In this document: positions 8,885 through 18,344 of the stretch, in pieces
Numbering within the stretch: position 1 is the stretch's first letter
Layout of the letters: the number at the start of each line of letters is the position of its first letter
DNA from: Ornithinibacillus scapharcae TW25
GTDB taxonomy: Bacteria; Bacillota; Bacilli; Bacillales; Amphibacillaceae
Length of the DNA stretch: 64,000 bases
Direction of reading: 5' to 3'
Assembly: GCF_000190475.1 (NCBI RefSeq)
Contig: NZ_AEWH01000046.1
Location: 36,724 to 100,723 of the forward strand
Made by a program: the position numbers and the translations under genes
Notes under the pieces: model-generated
Database searches by the model: none
What the model saw: only the letters and a program-made list of their open reading frames with translations
What the model was told of the DNA's origin: nothing

Positions 8885-9442
8885 TTATTTTACAATTCCA
8901 GCTTCCGTAATTAACTGTTTAACTGGAATATCATGAGATTCAATGGGGATATCATCCATTAACTGTAGACGGCTTAACAACGAAAGTGTATGACCGTTAT
9001 AAGTTGACAAAAATCGATCATAGTAACCCCCGCCAAATCCAATCCTGTATCCTTTTTTATTAAAAACAACACCTGGGACAATAACAAGTTCAATCTGTTC
9101 ACTCAAAACTAGATTCGCATCTAAAGGCTTTGGTTCCAATAAATTATAATAAACTGTTTCTAATTCACTAAAATGATGCAATCGGTAGAATAGGAGCTTC
9201 TTTTCTCCCGGAATACACTTAGGGACTACTATTTCTTTTCCCTGCTTCCATCCCTCTTCTATGATTGCCCTAGTATCCCATTCCATTCCTCTCGAGATTG
9301 TAATACCAATACGAGTGGAATTCTTCCATGCTTCCGATTCAAATAGATGCTGGTACAATTGTAGTTCAATTATACGTTTATCTTCATCAGAAAGATCTTG
9401 TAGTGATTTTATTATACTGTCTCGGATCTCTTTCTTCCCCAC
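8885..9442 (-). CDS. yqgN: 5-formyltetrahydrofolate cyclo-ligase
   Basis: Converts 5-formyl-THF to 5,10-methenyl-THF with ATP, recycling folate in the cytosol. The characteristic C-terminal signature GFGGGYYDRFL is present near residues 134-144, preceded by VIVPGVVFNKKGYRIG. Length (185) is typical. It sits between the small yqgO-position gene and a PBP gene, as in related genomes. Confidence 0.94.
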   Translation of the reverse strand: MGKKEIRDSIIKSLQDLSDEDKRIIELQLYQHLFESEAWKNSTRIGITISRGMEWDTRAIIEEGWKQGKEIVVPKCIPGEKKLLFYRLHHFSELETVYYNLLEPKPLDANLVLSEQIELVIVPGVVFNKKGYRIGFGGGYYDRFLSTYNGHTLSLLSRLQLMDDIPIESHDIPVKQLITEAGIVK

Positions 9443-9522
9443 TTCTTACACTCCTATTTACTTATATAGATGTAGAATCGTCCGTATCAATTAGTTATTT
9501 GAACGCTTATGTCATAATGTTT

Positions 9523-11578
9523 TTACTCATTTGGCACATTATTCGCCCTTTCCTTTTTTAAGGTAAAATATGCATCAAAAATCTTACTAGTAATTTGATG
9601 ATTATTACTAGTCATGTCCTCGTCTAGTCTTGGTATGACAACAGAAACAGCAATTTCCGGATTATCATACGGTGCGTATGAAACCATTGTTAAATTGATG
9701 GTACCATGATCACTCTCAGCTGTTCCAGTCTTACCTGCAATTTTATATTCATTACCTCGAAAATAATTAAATGCAGTTCCACCTGGTTCTTGGAACACTT
9801 GTCTAAACCCCTCTTGAACCCTTTGTATATACGTTTCATCCATTACAATTTTATTTAATATCTTAGTATTGATACTTCTATAAACTGTTCCTAAATCCTC
9901 ACCCATAGAGGGATTACGAACTTCTTTTAAGAAGTGTGGCTGAACACGATTTCCTCCATTAGCTATAGTGGATATATATTGAGCAAGCTGCATAACAGTA
10001 TAAGTATCGTACTGACCAATTGCAAAGTCCATTAATAATCCGCCATCCTGTAATGCACCTGTTAAACCAGGAGATTCATTTGGAAAATCAACTCCCGTTT
10101 TAGTACCTAATCCAAATTGTTTAAAGTAATTACGCATTTCTTGAAAAGCTTGAGGATTAAAACTTATCTTCTTACCAGGATAATAATTGTACTCGCCTCC
10201 CATTTTCATCGCAATATAAAACATATAAACGTTAGAGGATCGCCTCAAAGCATCCAAATCATTAACCCAGCCTAAATCTGTCCATGATCCCTTAATCGGT
10301 GTACCTTTAATATGTATTGGTTCATCATACACACGATTACCAGGTGAAATAATACCGGAATGATATCCTGCAAGAACGGTTGCCCCTTTTACTATGGAAC
10401 CGGGATTGTTTTGATCATAGATTGTTTTAAAAGCAGAATCATATATCTTATCTTGGTTTTCATCAACGAAGCTTTGACCAGATACAGCTAATAATTCACC
10501 AGTATGCGGGTCAATCACAACTGCTAAGGCGTCACGCAGTAGTTTATTTCTACCGCCAGCCGTGGCTTCTCTCAGTTCTTCTCGTAAAATTTCATCCACC
10601 ATTTCTTGAAATTCCATATCAACTGTCAGGATTAAATCCTTTCCGCTTTCCCCTGGAACAACAACTTCCGATTCAAGAATAACGAAATTACTATCCATTG
10701 TATAGCTAACTTGCTCTTTTCTTCCTCTTAGCAGTTCTTCATATTGTAATTCAAGACCATTTTCACCTACACGATCATTACGGCTATAGCCCTTCGCTAA
10801 ATAATAATCAATATTTTCAGCTGGTACCCCTTCTTTTTCTGTTGTTATATTCCCAACCATTCTTTTAAATGTATCTCCATATGGATATTCTCTCACCCAA
10901 TCGGTTGTTGCATTAATTCCTGGTAGTTCAGCAATATTTTCTGCAACCATTGCATATTCTTCCGTGGTTACATTCTCATTTTTTACAATCTGTGGAGATA
11001 AAGCATATGCACGATCTAGTTCTTTTTTTATAAGGAGGATTTCGATATCTTTTTCTGATAAGTTATCAAATTCCTCTTCCGTAATTCGCTCTAAAATCTC
11101 TTTATATTGCACTTCAGGTTTTAACTCTACCGCTTCCTTATCAGTTAACTTGTCCTGTGCAGCTTTTTCATTTAATAAATACCAGTATTCCTTCTTATCT
11201 CGTGTAGTTATACGGCCAATTTGGTTTTTACGTTCCTCTTCATCAGGATGAAAGATATCAATATATTGTGAAAGCTTCTCTGCTACTATCAGCCTATCCT
11301 TTGCCTGTACTCCTTTTGGTGGCGTATATGTTATAGCATACATAGGCTTATTTTTTACTAATTGTATTATAATGACGGTCATAAATTTCTCCTCGAGGTA
11401 CTGGTATTTTTGTTAAGTCTTGTGTTGTTTTATCAATCTCACCTTGAAAACTTTCTCCGTTGAGAATCTGGACGACCCCTAACTGTACGATTAAAGCAGC
11501 AAACAAGATAAATATAACAATAAACAATAAATTCAAACGAAAGAAAATCTGATTTTTTTTCGTCTTGACTTTCTTCAT
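9523..11578 (-). CDS. pbpA: class B penicillin-binding protein, PBP2A/PbpH type, copy 1 (frameshift at 11351-11356)
   Basis: Monofunctional DD-transpeptidase for side-wall peptidoglycan synthesis. One N-terminal membrane helix (residues 13-38), the PBP dimerisation domain with PRGEIYDR at 61-68, then the transpeptidase domain: SIVK (S394), SSN (447-449) and KTGTAES (616). About 684 residues after correction. A six-T run at 11351-11356 puts a stop after the Asn-Thr-Ile-Ser segment; with five T residues the frame runs straight through into KNKPMYAITYTPPKG, as in the neighbouring copy. The start at 11578 has GGGGG 6 bases upstream. B. subtilis has the paralogues pbpA and pbpH at separate loci; here the second copy is 2.3 kb away, so the symbol is provisional. 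Confidence 0.88.
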
Positions 11579-11751
11579 CCCCATCCCCCAATAGATTCAA
11601 ATTACGATTACACTTACATTACAGAGCCATTATATTCCAATAAACAGATAAATTCAAATTGTAATATTATTTAAATCTAATGGTTCGTGCGTTAACACAT
11701 CAATATCGCAAGAAATACCGATTAACAGATTGTAAGTATCCTTAACAAATA

Positions 11752-11787
11752 AAAAAGCTTGCCCTCCATCATTGGAAGAGCAAGCTT
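11752..11787 (-). terminator. intrinsic terminator of rpmG
   Basis: On the minus strand, CAAAGCTTGCTC...GAGGGCAAGCTTTTTTA forms a stem with a T-tract, 20 to 50 bases after the rpmG stop. Confidence 0.75.
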
Positions 11788-11805
11788 TGATTCGTGAAAA
11801 ATTAA

Positions 11806-11953
11806 TTATTTAGTTTCACGGTGTAAAGTGTGTTTTTAAGACGTGGACAATATTTCATAAGCTCAATACGCTCAGGATTTGTACGCTTATTTTTGTAGTA
11901 ATATAGTTACGATCTCCTGTTTCAGTACAAGCTAAAGTGATGTTTACGCGCAT
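11806..11953 (-). CDS. rpmG: 50S ribosomal protein L33 (two single-base deletions)
   Basis: Short gene for ribosomal protein L33. From the ATG at 11951-11953 the reading gives [20 protein letters not shown], a clear L33 N-terminus, then loses frame. Adding one A in the five-A run (plus-strand T-run 11890-11894) restores [20 protein letters not shown], and one more A in the run at 11833-11837 restores [10 protein letters not shown] and the normal stop at 11806. Corrected length is 49 residues, as expected. A ribosome-binding GGAGGG is just upstream. Either the sequence has homopolymer undercalls or this copy is dead; Bacillaceae usually have more than one rpmG. Confidence 0.85.
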
Positions 11954-12130
11954 GTTTTTCCCTCCAAACCTTATAATGACTTACATTAATCACATGTATT
12001 AGTTCTTTTCAGACTTATTAATAATAGCAGATGTTTGCCAATCAATCAAGTGTATGGAAAAAATTTATGGTTCCTTCTTGTCGAAATGTGTGATATAACT
12101 AGTAATGTAAATGAAATGGAGGTAAATGGA

Positions 12131-12346
12131 ATGGGAATACTTATTTCTGGAATAACCATTGTGGCAATTGCAATTGCTCTATTTGTTCTTTCGTTCTTCA
12201 TTCGTGACCGCTTTGAGAAAATCGAAGGTGAACTAGAACAATTGTCAATCTCTACAATGCAGGAAAGCTATCAATTAAAGAAAAAGATTAAAGTTCTAGA
12301 GGAAGAATTACTGACAGAGGACTTTCAAGAAACAGATTACTATTAA
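12131..12346 (+). CDS. small membrane-anchored coiled-coil protein (yqzC/yqzD region)
   Basis: A 71-residue protein with one N-terminal membrane helix (residues 2-22) followed by a charged, probably helical or coiled-coil tail ([15 protein letters not shown]...). ATG 12131 has GGAGG eight bases upstream; the reading from 12035 is not supported by a ribosome-binding site. It is 23 bases ahead of the MltG-like gene and probably cotranscribed. Position matches the small yqzC/yqzD pair near pbpA in B. subtilis, whose function is unknown. Confidence 0.7.
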   Translation: MGILISGITIVAIAIALFVLSFFIRDRFEKIEGELEQLSISTMQESYQLKKKIKVLEEELLTEDFQETDYY

Positions 12347-12369
12347 TCTTATAAAGTTAGGTGAAAAAA

Positions 12370-12936
12370 ATGAAACAAACGTTACGCGGATTTGCTGTTG
12401 GTCTTTTTACAGCTGCAGCAATCATGTTAGTAGTCGAATACTTTTCCAATGGTTCGGAAGAAAGCTTATCAGACATGCCGATAGAAGATGTTGTTAGTCA
12501 AATGGCGGATCAGGGCTACCGTGTCCTTACAGAGAAGGAATATATTTCGTTATCCATGACGGGTGAAGCTCCTAAAGAGAAAACGGAAGTAGCCTCTGAA
12601 TCAAATCAAAAAACTGAAAAGGATACAGATAAAGATACCAAACAAGATACTACAAAGAAGTCTGAAGAAGATTCTTCTAACTCTGCTACAGATAAAAAAG
12701 CAAAAGAAGATAGTACTAAAAAAGAAGAAGTTAAGTCCTACACGTTAACAATCAAATCAGGCATGCCATCTTCTGAAATTAGCAATGCACTTGAGGCGAA
12801 TGGAATTATAAATAATTCCGATGAGTTTATTGCTTATTTAGAAGATGAAGGGTATGCAGTACGGATCCAACTCGGTGATTTTAAGCTAACAAGTGATATG
12901 AGTCATTATGAAATCGCTGAAGCATTAACAAAATAA
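12370..12936 (+). CDS. membrane-anchored protein with MltG-like C-terminal domain
   Basis: About 188 residues: N-terminal membrane helix (3-25), a short conserved-looking stretch, then a very polar Lys/Asp/Ser/Thr-rich linker (about 75-125), then a compact C-terminal domain (YTLTIKSGMPSSEISNALEANGII...FKLTSDMSHYEIAEALTK). That end resembles the LysM-like N-terminal module of the YceG/MltG endolytic transglycosylases, but the catalytic Glu domain is absent. It probably binds peptidoglycan or regulates its synthesis; this is inference, helped by the PBP genes on both sides. AGGTG 7 bases before ATG 12370 supports the start. Confidence 0.7.
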   Translation: MKQTLRGFAVGLFTAAAIMLVVEYFSNGSEESLSDMPIEDVVSQMADQGYRVLTEKEYISLSMTGEAPKEKTEVASESNQKTEKDTDKDTKQDTTKKSEEDSSNSATDKKAKEDSTKKEEVKSYTLTIKSGMPSSEISNALEANGIINNSDEFIAYLEDEGYAVRIQLGDFKLTSDMSHYEIAEALTK

Positions 12937-12984
12937 AAGGAAGAGGATTGGTGGGTAGTAACCCATATCTCCTCTTCCTTTTTT
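12935..12984. terminator. bidirectional intrinsic terminator
   Basis: AAAAGGAAGAGGA... pairs with ...TCCTCTTCCTTTT, with T-tract on the plus strand and A-tract on the other side. It separates the convergent MltG-like gene and phoU. Confidence 0.85.
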
Positions 12985-12989
12985 ATTGC

Positions 12990-13649
12990 TTAATCATTTA
13001 AATCCACAATCTCGCCTTTTACTAAAAATAGGATACTCTCCCCAATATTCGTTATATGGTCCGCAAACCGTTCAATATAGCGAGCACTAAATGCAATTTG
13101 CATGACATACTGAATATCCTCTGAGTTTGAGGCAGTTTTACCCAACATATCAGTTACAACTTGTTTATAAAGTTTGTCTACCTTATCATCCATTTCTGCT
13201 AATTTATGAGCTACGGTAATATCCTCATTTTGAAATGCACTTATTGCTGTTTCCAACATAATTAATGAAGTATCCCGCATAGCTTTCAATTCTACTGGTA
13301 AACCTGTATGATAATTCTCCCCTAGTCGAAGAGTAGATTTTGCTATATTCTTAGCATTATCTCCCATTCGTTCTATATCCGTAACAACGCGTAGTGCAAT
13401 GATTAACCGGCGCAAATCCGTAGCAACTGGTTGTTGTTTTGCAATGAGAAGAATCACCTTATCGTTTATCCTTGCCTCTTCTTTATCAATTAATTTGTCA
13501 TCACTTACAATCTGTTGTGCTAATTCTATATCTTGATTAAATAACGCTTCTAATGAATCACTTAATGCTTTTTTCGTACGATTTGCTAATTGTATAATAT
13601 CCTGATTTAGTTCTTCCATTTCGGAATGAAATTGCTCACGACTTGGCAT
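12990..13649 (-). CDS. phoU: phosphate signalling protein PhoU
   Basis: A 219-residue two-repeat helical protein; both repeats carry the metal-binding E/DxxxD pattern (VTDIERMGDNAKNIAK near 90-105 and ARYIERFADHITNIGE near 190-205). PhoU links phosphate-transporter activity to PhoR signalling and protects against phosphate excess. The start at 13649 has AGGGAGTG upstream and gives the usual PhoU length. No pst transporter genes are in the window, which is unusual; another Na/Pi-type transporter is 5 kb away. Upstream TTTACA repeats may be a PhoP site. Confidence 0.94.
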   Translation of the reverse strand: MPSREQFHSEMEELNQDIIQLANRTKKALSDSLEALFNQDIELAQQIVSDDKLIDKEEARINDKVILLIAKQQPVATDLRRLIIALRVVTDIERMGDNAKNIAKSTLRLGENYHTGLPVELKAMRDTSLIMLETAISAFQNEDITVAHKLAEMDDKVDKLYKQVVTDMLGKTASNSEDIQYVMQIAFSARYIERFADHITNIGESILFLVKGEIVDLND

Positions 13650-13717
13650 TTTAACGCACTCCCTATCTGAATATACCATAATCATAACTTACCTATATGA
13701 AGCTCATATTAAGGGGT

Positions 13718-13734
13718 TGTAAACGGATTGTAAA
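13718..13734 (-). promoter_or_regulatory. PhoP-box-like direct repeat upstream of phoU
   Basis: On the minus strand TTTACA-ATCCG-TTTACA: two identical hexamers with an exact 11-base period, 69 to 85 bases before the phoU start. PhoP of B. subtilis binds TTAACA-type repeats with this period. Regulation is inferred. Confidence 0.45.
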
Positions 13735-13746
13735 AATTGTATGCAT

Positions 13747-13784
13747 AAAACCCTAAGTCCGCTATCGTGTGGACCTAGGGTTTT
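13747..13784 (-). terminator. intrinsic terminator of the second PBP gene
   Basis: AAAACCCTA..GTCC / GGACCTAGGGTTTT hairpin with flanking A and T tracts, positioned about 75 bases after the annotated PBP stop and just after an in-frame polar extension. Confidence 0.8.
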
Positions 13785-13857
13785 GATCAATCTATTCGTT
13801 TGCAGTTTGTTCGATATTATTATCAGAATCCTGATTAGTTTGCTCGCCACTAGTCTC

Positions 13858-15911
13858 TTATTTCTCCTTTAAAGAGAAATAAGTCTCAAATATTCTTTTG
13901 GTAATATTATGGTTAATTGGAGATGTTGTCGTCTCATCCAAGTTCGGAACAATTACAGAAATTGCAATCTCCGGATTATCATATGGTGCATATGCAACCA
14001 TCGTTAGATTAACCGTTTTATAGTGGTTACCATTTTTATATAAATCGTTCTGGGCAGTTCCCGTTTTACCTGCAGCATTAAAATCAGTACCTCTAAAATA
14101 ACTATAAGCTGTTCCACCTGGCTCTTGAAATACTTGTCGGAATCCCTCTTGTACACGTTTGATAAGATTTTCATCCATAACAATCTTATTCAGAACATTG
14201 GTATTCATAGTTCTGTAGACAGAACCAAGAGTTTCCGCTTCAAGCGTCGGATTACGAACTTCTTTTAGGAAATGTGGCTGTACACGATATCCCCCATTGG
14301 CGATAGTAGAAACGTATTGGGCAAGCTGCATCGCTGTATAGGTATCATACTGCCCGATAGCAAAGTCCATTAGTAGCCCACCATCTTTTAATGAACCAAC
14401 TAATCCGTTTTCTTCGTATGGAAAGTCAACTCCAGTTTCTACACCTAAGCCAAACTGTCTGAAATAATTACGCATATCTTCAAATGCTTGTGGGTTAAAG
14501 CGGATTTTCTTACCTTCATAATAGTTATACTCGCCACCCATCATCATCGCTATATGGAACATATAAACGTTTGATGATCTTCTCAGCGCATCCAAGTCAT
14601 TTACTAAACCTAAGTCTTTCCAGGATCCCTTTGTAGGTGTTCCCTTAACCTTGATGGGACGGTCATATTCCGTGTGACCTGGAGATATGACACCAGATTC
14701 ATACCCAGCAAGAACGGTAGCACCTTTTACAGTAGAACCAGGTCTGTGTGATGCATACAATGCGTTATAGGAAGAATCCGATAGTTTATTCTGGTTTTCA
14801 TCGAATCTTTGCCCCGATACAGCTAATAACTCCCCTGTATTCGGGTCCATCACAACTGCAATCGCTTCTCGTAAATGACGATTTTTTCCACCTTTTGTAG
14901 CCTCTTTTAACTCAGACTGTAGGATCTCATCTACCTTCTTTTGAAACTCCATATCAATGGTTAGAATTAAGTCTTTCCCACTTTCTCCAGGAACAACAAC
15001 TTTTGAGTCAAGAATGACACCACTTTTATCCATTGTGTATTGAACCTGCTCTTTTCTCCCTCTTAGTAGATCTTCATATTGAGCTTCTAGACCATTTTCT
15101 CCTACTCGGTCATTACGGTTATATCCTTTTGCTAAATAAAAATCAACCCGCTCTGCCGGAATACCTTCTTTCTCTGTTGTCACATTACCTATTAAGTTTT
15201 TAAATGTTCCTTCGAAAGGATATTCTCTAATCCAATCGGTTGTCGCGTTAATTCCCGGGAGCACAGCTAGATGTTCTGCAACCCTAGCATATTCTTCTGG
15301 TGTGACATTTTTACTCTTAACGATTTGTGGGGTTAAGGCATAAGCACGGTCTAGTTCTTTTTTAATCAATATAATTTCTTCATCCTGCTCCGTAATATTG
15401 TTATATTCGGCTTTTGTGATTCTCTCTAATATGGTTTTATACTGGTCAGCTGGTTCCAATTCCGCAGTTTCTGTTGCCGATAACTTATCTAATGCTTCTT
15501 CTTCATTTAACAGATACCAATATTCTTTTTATCACGTTCTGTAATACTCTTCTTTTGTTTTTCTCTTTGCTCTGAATCAGGATCAAACATATCTATATAC
15601 TCAGATAGCAACTGCGCTACCTCAAGTCTATCCTTTGGTTGTACTCCTTTAGGTGGTGTATAGGTAATAGCATACATCGGTTTGTTTTTTGCAATGACTT
15701 GATGATTTCTATCATATATTTCACCACGAGGTACTGGTAATTTTGTAGTATCCTGTGTTGTACGTTCAATCTCTTCCTGAAAATCTTCCCCATTTAATAT
15801 TTGCACAACCCCTAATTGAAGGATCAATACAGCAAATAATAAAAATACTACAAAAAATAATATATTTAATCGAAAGGGAAGCTGAGCTCTTTTCTTTTTA
15901 TTCTTCTTCAT
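13858..15911 (-). CDS. pbpH: class B penicillin-binding protein, PBP2A/PbpH type, copy 2 (frameshift at 15526-15530)
   Basis: Second monofunctional transpeptidase, very similar along its length to the one at 9523-11578. N-terminal helix (residues 14-35), PRGEIYDR, dimerisation domain, then STVK (SxxK), SSN and KTGTAQN motifs. The T-run 15526-15530 has five bases; six are needed to continue from ERDKK to EYWYLLN, a segment that is intact in the other copy. About 684 residues when corrected. GGGGGAGAGAA precedes the ATG at 15911. After the TAA at 13858 the same frame stays open for 21 polar codons to a TAG at 13792. Which copy is pbpA and which pbpH cannot be settled here. Confidence 0.87.
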
Positions 15912-15977
15912 TTCTCTCCCCCACTTGCTTTTTGTTTTTTCTCTAATTACTTATTATAACATCAAATAGCGATGTAT

Positions 15978-17252
15978 TTAACGATTTTTTTCGTCGGTTA
16001 CTTGATCTTTTATCATTACCGCATTTTTATTAGAACCTGTTAGATAAATATTACGTACAGATAGATAGACCCCTAAATGCATTGCACCGAACACAACTAG
16101 TAATATTGGAATGATACGCTCTGCATCAAATATGGAAATACTAATAATAAAGAAAAGTATCGAAATTACTCTTCCAATATTGGAGTATAATTCTCTTACA
16201 ACAATATACTCAATTCTTAATTCACCAGCCTTCCACGCCTTACCAATCACATCAAAAGTCATGGAGATATATGGTACATTAATGATAGGGTAAGCAATCC
16301 CGATAAGTATTCCGTAAACGACCAAAGTTAAATAACTAGCATGAGCTAAAATAATAAATAGAGATAGGTATAACAATAAGCTACCAATTAGTATTGCCTT
16401 TTTCCGCTTAGACGGTTTGATAAATTTGGTGGCTAAAAAGTAGAACACAAAAGAAAAACCAGAGAAGTATAGATTGAACATACCTAGAGAAAGTTCACTC
16501 TGCGTTACAATATAAACCCATATCGTTATCACAAATAAAAATATCCCTTCCCGTAATCCCTGAAAAAGATGAGCATTCAGTATTCGATGCCAGTTCTTAT
16601 TATTTTTCCTTTCTTCCACTACTCGTTTAAATAAATATACTCCTTCAGCGGGTCTCCTCTTTAGAAAAAAACTACAAACAACTGCTGAAATGAATAAAAT
16701 AAACGAAACCGTAAAAATGGTGGTATATCCGATATTGGCATCCATTTTAGAAATAATTAATCCTGCAAAAAATGGACCTATCATTCCACCAAATGATTGT
16801 AAAACACCTAGAAATCCGTTAAAGAAGTCTCTTGTTTCTGGTTCTGTTATTTCAAAAGTTAATACATTAAATGCTAACCAGTAAAAACCGTAACCAATCC
16901 CTAATAAACTTCCTAATAGGATATTAAAATAAGCGGATTTATCCCCAATCATGAGAACAGTTAAAAAAAATAGCGATAAAAATGTTACACCTAGCCTCAA
17001 TACGATTACCCGGTCAACTTTTTTCGCGATTTTCCCCGCAACTATAAATGTGATAGCTTGCAAAATGAATATTGCTAAGTTATAGGTTGCTATAGTATAG
17101 TAATTACCATCTGCCTGTTTCCAAAGATAAATATTAACAAAAGTGTTGGATAGATAGATACCTAAAGAGTACAGACCTCCAATTACTAGTAATAAAATAA
17201 GACTTCGATTTATTTGTGTTTTTCCGAGTACAAATTCTAAGGTTTTATGCAT
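15978..17252 (-). CDS. yqgE: MFS transporter (YqgE-like)
   Basis: A 424-residue polytopic protein with about 12 hydrophobic helices in two halves joined by a basic loop near residue 200-225 (RVVEERKNNKNWHRI). Overall character and position between sodA and pbpA match YqgE of B. subtilis, a major facilitator of unknown substrate. The helix 4-5 region carries GFYWLAFNVLTFEIT. No substrate can be assigned. Probably transcribed separately from sodA, since a strong terminator lies between them. Confidence 0.85.
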   Translation of the reverse strand: MHKTLEFVLGKTQINRSLILLLVIGGLYSLGIYLSNTFVNIYLWKQADGNYYTIATYNLAIFILQAITFIVAGKIAKKVDRVIVLRLGVTFLSLFFLTVLMIGDKSAYFNILLGSLLGIGYGFYWLAFNVLTFEITEPETRDFFNGFLGVLQSFGGMIGPFFAGLIISKMDANIGYTTIFTVSFILFISAVVCSFFLKRRPAEGVYLFKRVVEERKNNKNWHRILNAHLFQGLREGIFLFVITIWVYIVTQSELSLGMFNLYFSGFSFVFYFLATKFIKPSKRKKAILIGSLLLYLSLFIILAHASYLTLVVYGILIGIAYPIINVPYISMTFDVIGKAWKAGELRIEYIVVRELYSNIGRVISILFFIISISIFDAERIIPILLVVFGAMHLGVYLSVRNIYLTGSNKNAVMIKDQVTDEKNR

Positions 17253-17316
17253 GATGAATTGCCCCTTTTCTCCTTCTTTAGTGTGAACAATTCAAATGCA
17301 GATATGCAAAAAGAAA

Positions 17317-17366
17317 AAAAGGATATTACGTAGAGAATTTTCTCTAACGTAATATCCTTTTTTTAC
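17317..17366 (-). terminator. strong intrinsic terminator of sodA
   Basis: Long near-perfect inverted repeat (AAAAAAGGATATTACGT / ACGTAATATCCTTTTTTT) right after the sodA stop; on the minus strand it is followed by a T-rich tract. Confidence 0.88.
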
Positions 17367-17371
17367 AAGAA

Positions 17372-17983
17372 TTATTTTGCTTCGTTATAGTTTTTTGTAA
17401 CCTCTTCCCAATTAACAACATTCCAGAATGCTGAAACATAGTCTGGGCGTCTGTTTTGGTAATTTAAGTAGTAAGCATGCTCCCAAACGTCTAATCCAAG
17501 TAAAGGTGTTTTACCTTCCATTAAAGGAGAATCTTGGTTTGGAGTACTTGTCACTTCTAATTCACCATTATTCACAACAAGCCAAGCCCAACCTGAACCA
17601 AAACGACCTTTCGCTGCATTTTCAAATTCCTCTTTAAATTTAGCAAAACTACCAAATTTAGCATTGATTTTATCAGCTAATTCCCCTGTTGGCTCTCCTC
17701 CGCCGTTTGGAGAAAGAACTTTCCAGAATAGACTGTGGTTAGCATGGCCACCACCATTATTCCGTACAGCTGTACGGATATTCTCAGGAACATTGTTAAG
17801 GTTACTTACTAAATCTTCAAGAGATTTGCCTTGAAGGTCTGCACTGCCCTCTAATGCTGCATTTAAGTTTGTGACATAAGTATTATGATGCTTTGTATGA
17901 TGGATGTTCATTGTTTCTTTGTCAATATGTGGTTCTAATGCATCATATGCATAAGGTAATTCAGGTAATTCAAATTTTGCCAT
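17372..17983 (-). CDS. sodA: manganese superoxide dismutase
   Basis: Dismutates superoxide in the cytosol. All metal-ligand motifs are present: [13 protein letters not shown] (first His), the NHSLFW His, and [11 protein letters not shown] with Asp and His. Length 203 from the ATG at 17983, which has AAGGAGG 8 bases upstream; the longer reading to 18043 runs through that site and is rejected. Gln/Gly residues around GSGWAWL fit the Mn/Fe family; Mn is assumed from the Bacillus orthologue. Confidence 0.97.
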   Translation of the reverse strand: MAKFELPELPYAYDALEPHIDKETMNIHHTKHHNTYVTNLNAALEGSADLQGKSLEDLVSNLNNVPENIRTAVRNNGGGHANHSLFWKVLSPNGGGEPTGELADKINAKFGSFAKFKEEFENAAKGRFGSGWAWLVVNNGELEVTSTPNQDSPLMEGKTPLLGLDVWEHAYYLNYQNRRPDYVSAFWNVVNWEEVTKNYNEAK

Positions 17984-18106
17984 AACGAATTCCTCCTTCA
18001 AATTATATAAGGATATAATACCCTTTATTTGAAAGGTTATCACGCGTTACCATATCTTGCAAATTTTTTGCTTATCACTCCGTAACAATTCTACATGAAG
18101 TCCTAA

Positions 18107-18138
18107 AAAACAAAAAAACAAGCTCAAATAGCTTGTAC
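18107..18138 (-). terminator. intrinsic terminator of the tRNA operon
   Basis: ACAAGCTATTTGAGCTTGT on the minus strand followed by a T-run, a few bases after tRNA-Phe. Confidence 0.85.
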
Positions 18139-18142
18139 AAAA

Positions 18143-18218
18143 TGGTGGCTTGGGACGGAATCGAACCGCCGACACATGGATTTTCAGTCCATTGCTCTAC
18201 CGACTGAGCTACCAAGCC
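18143..18218 (-). tRNA. tRNA-Phe (GAA)
   Basis: 76 bases with encoded CCA. Acceptor stem GGCTTGG/CCAAGCC, anticodon loop CTGAAAA, T-loop GTTCGAT. Last gene of a six-tRNA operon on the minus strand. Confidence 0.97.
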
Positions 18219-18242
18219 ATAAGATATATTGTTTGAATAAAA

Positions 18243-18335
18243 TGGAGGAGGTAGAGGGATTCGAACCCCCGCGCGGTTTGACCCGCCTGTCGGTTTTCAA
18301 GACCGATCCCTTCAGCCAGACTTGGGTATACCTCC
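18243..18335 (-). tRNA. tRNA-Ser (TGA)
   Basis: 93 bases with encoded CCA and a long class II variable arm (GCGGGTCAAACCGC). Acceptor stem GGAGGTA/TACCTCC is perfect and the anticodon loop is CTTGAAA. The discriminator base is T (U73) rather than the G usual for serine tRNAs. Confidence 0.95.
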
Positions 18336-18344
18336 GAGTTTTTA

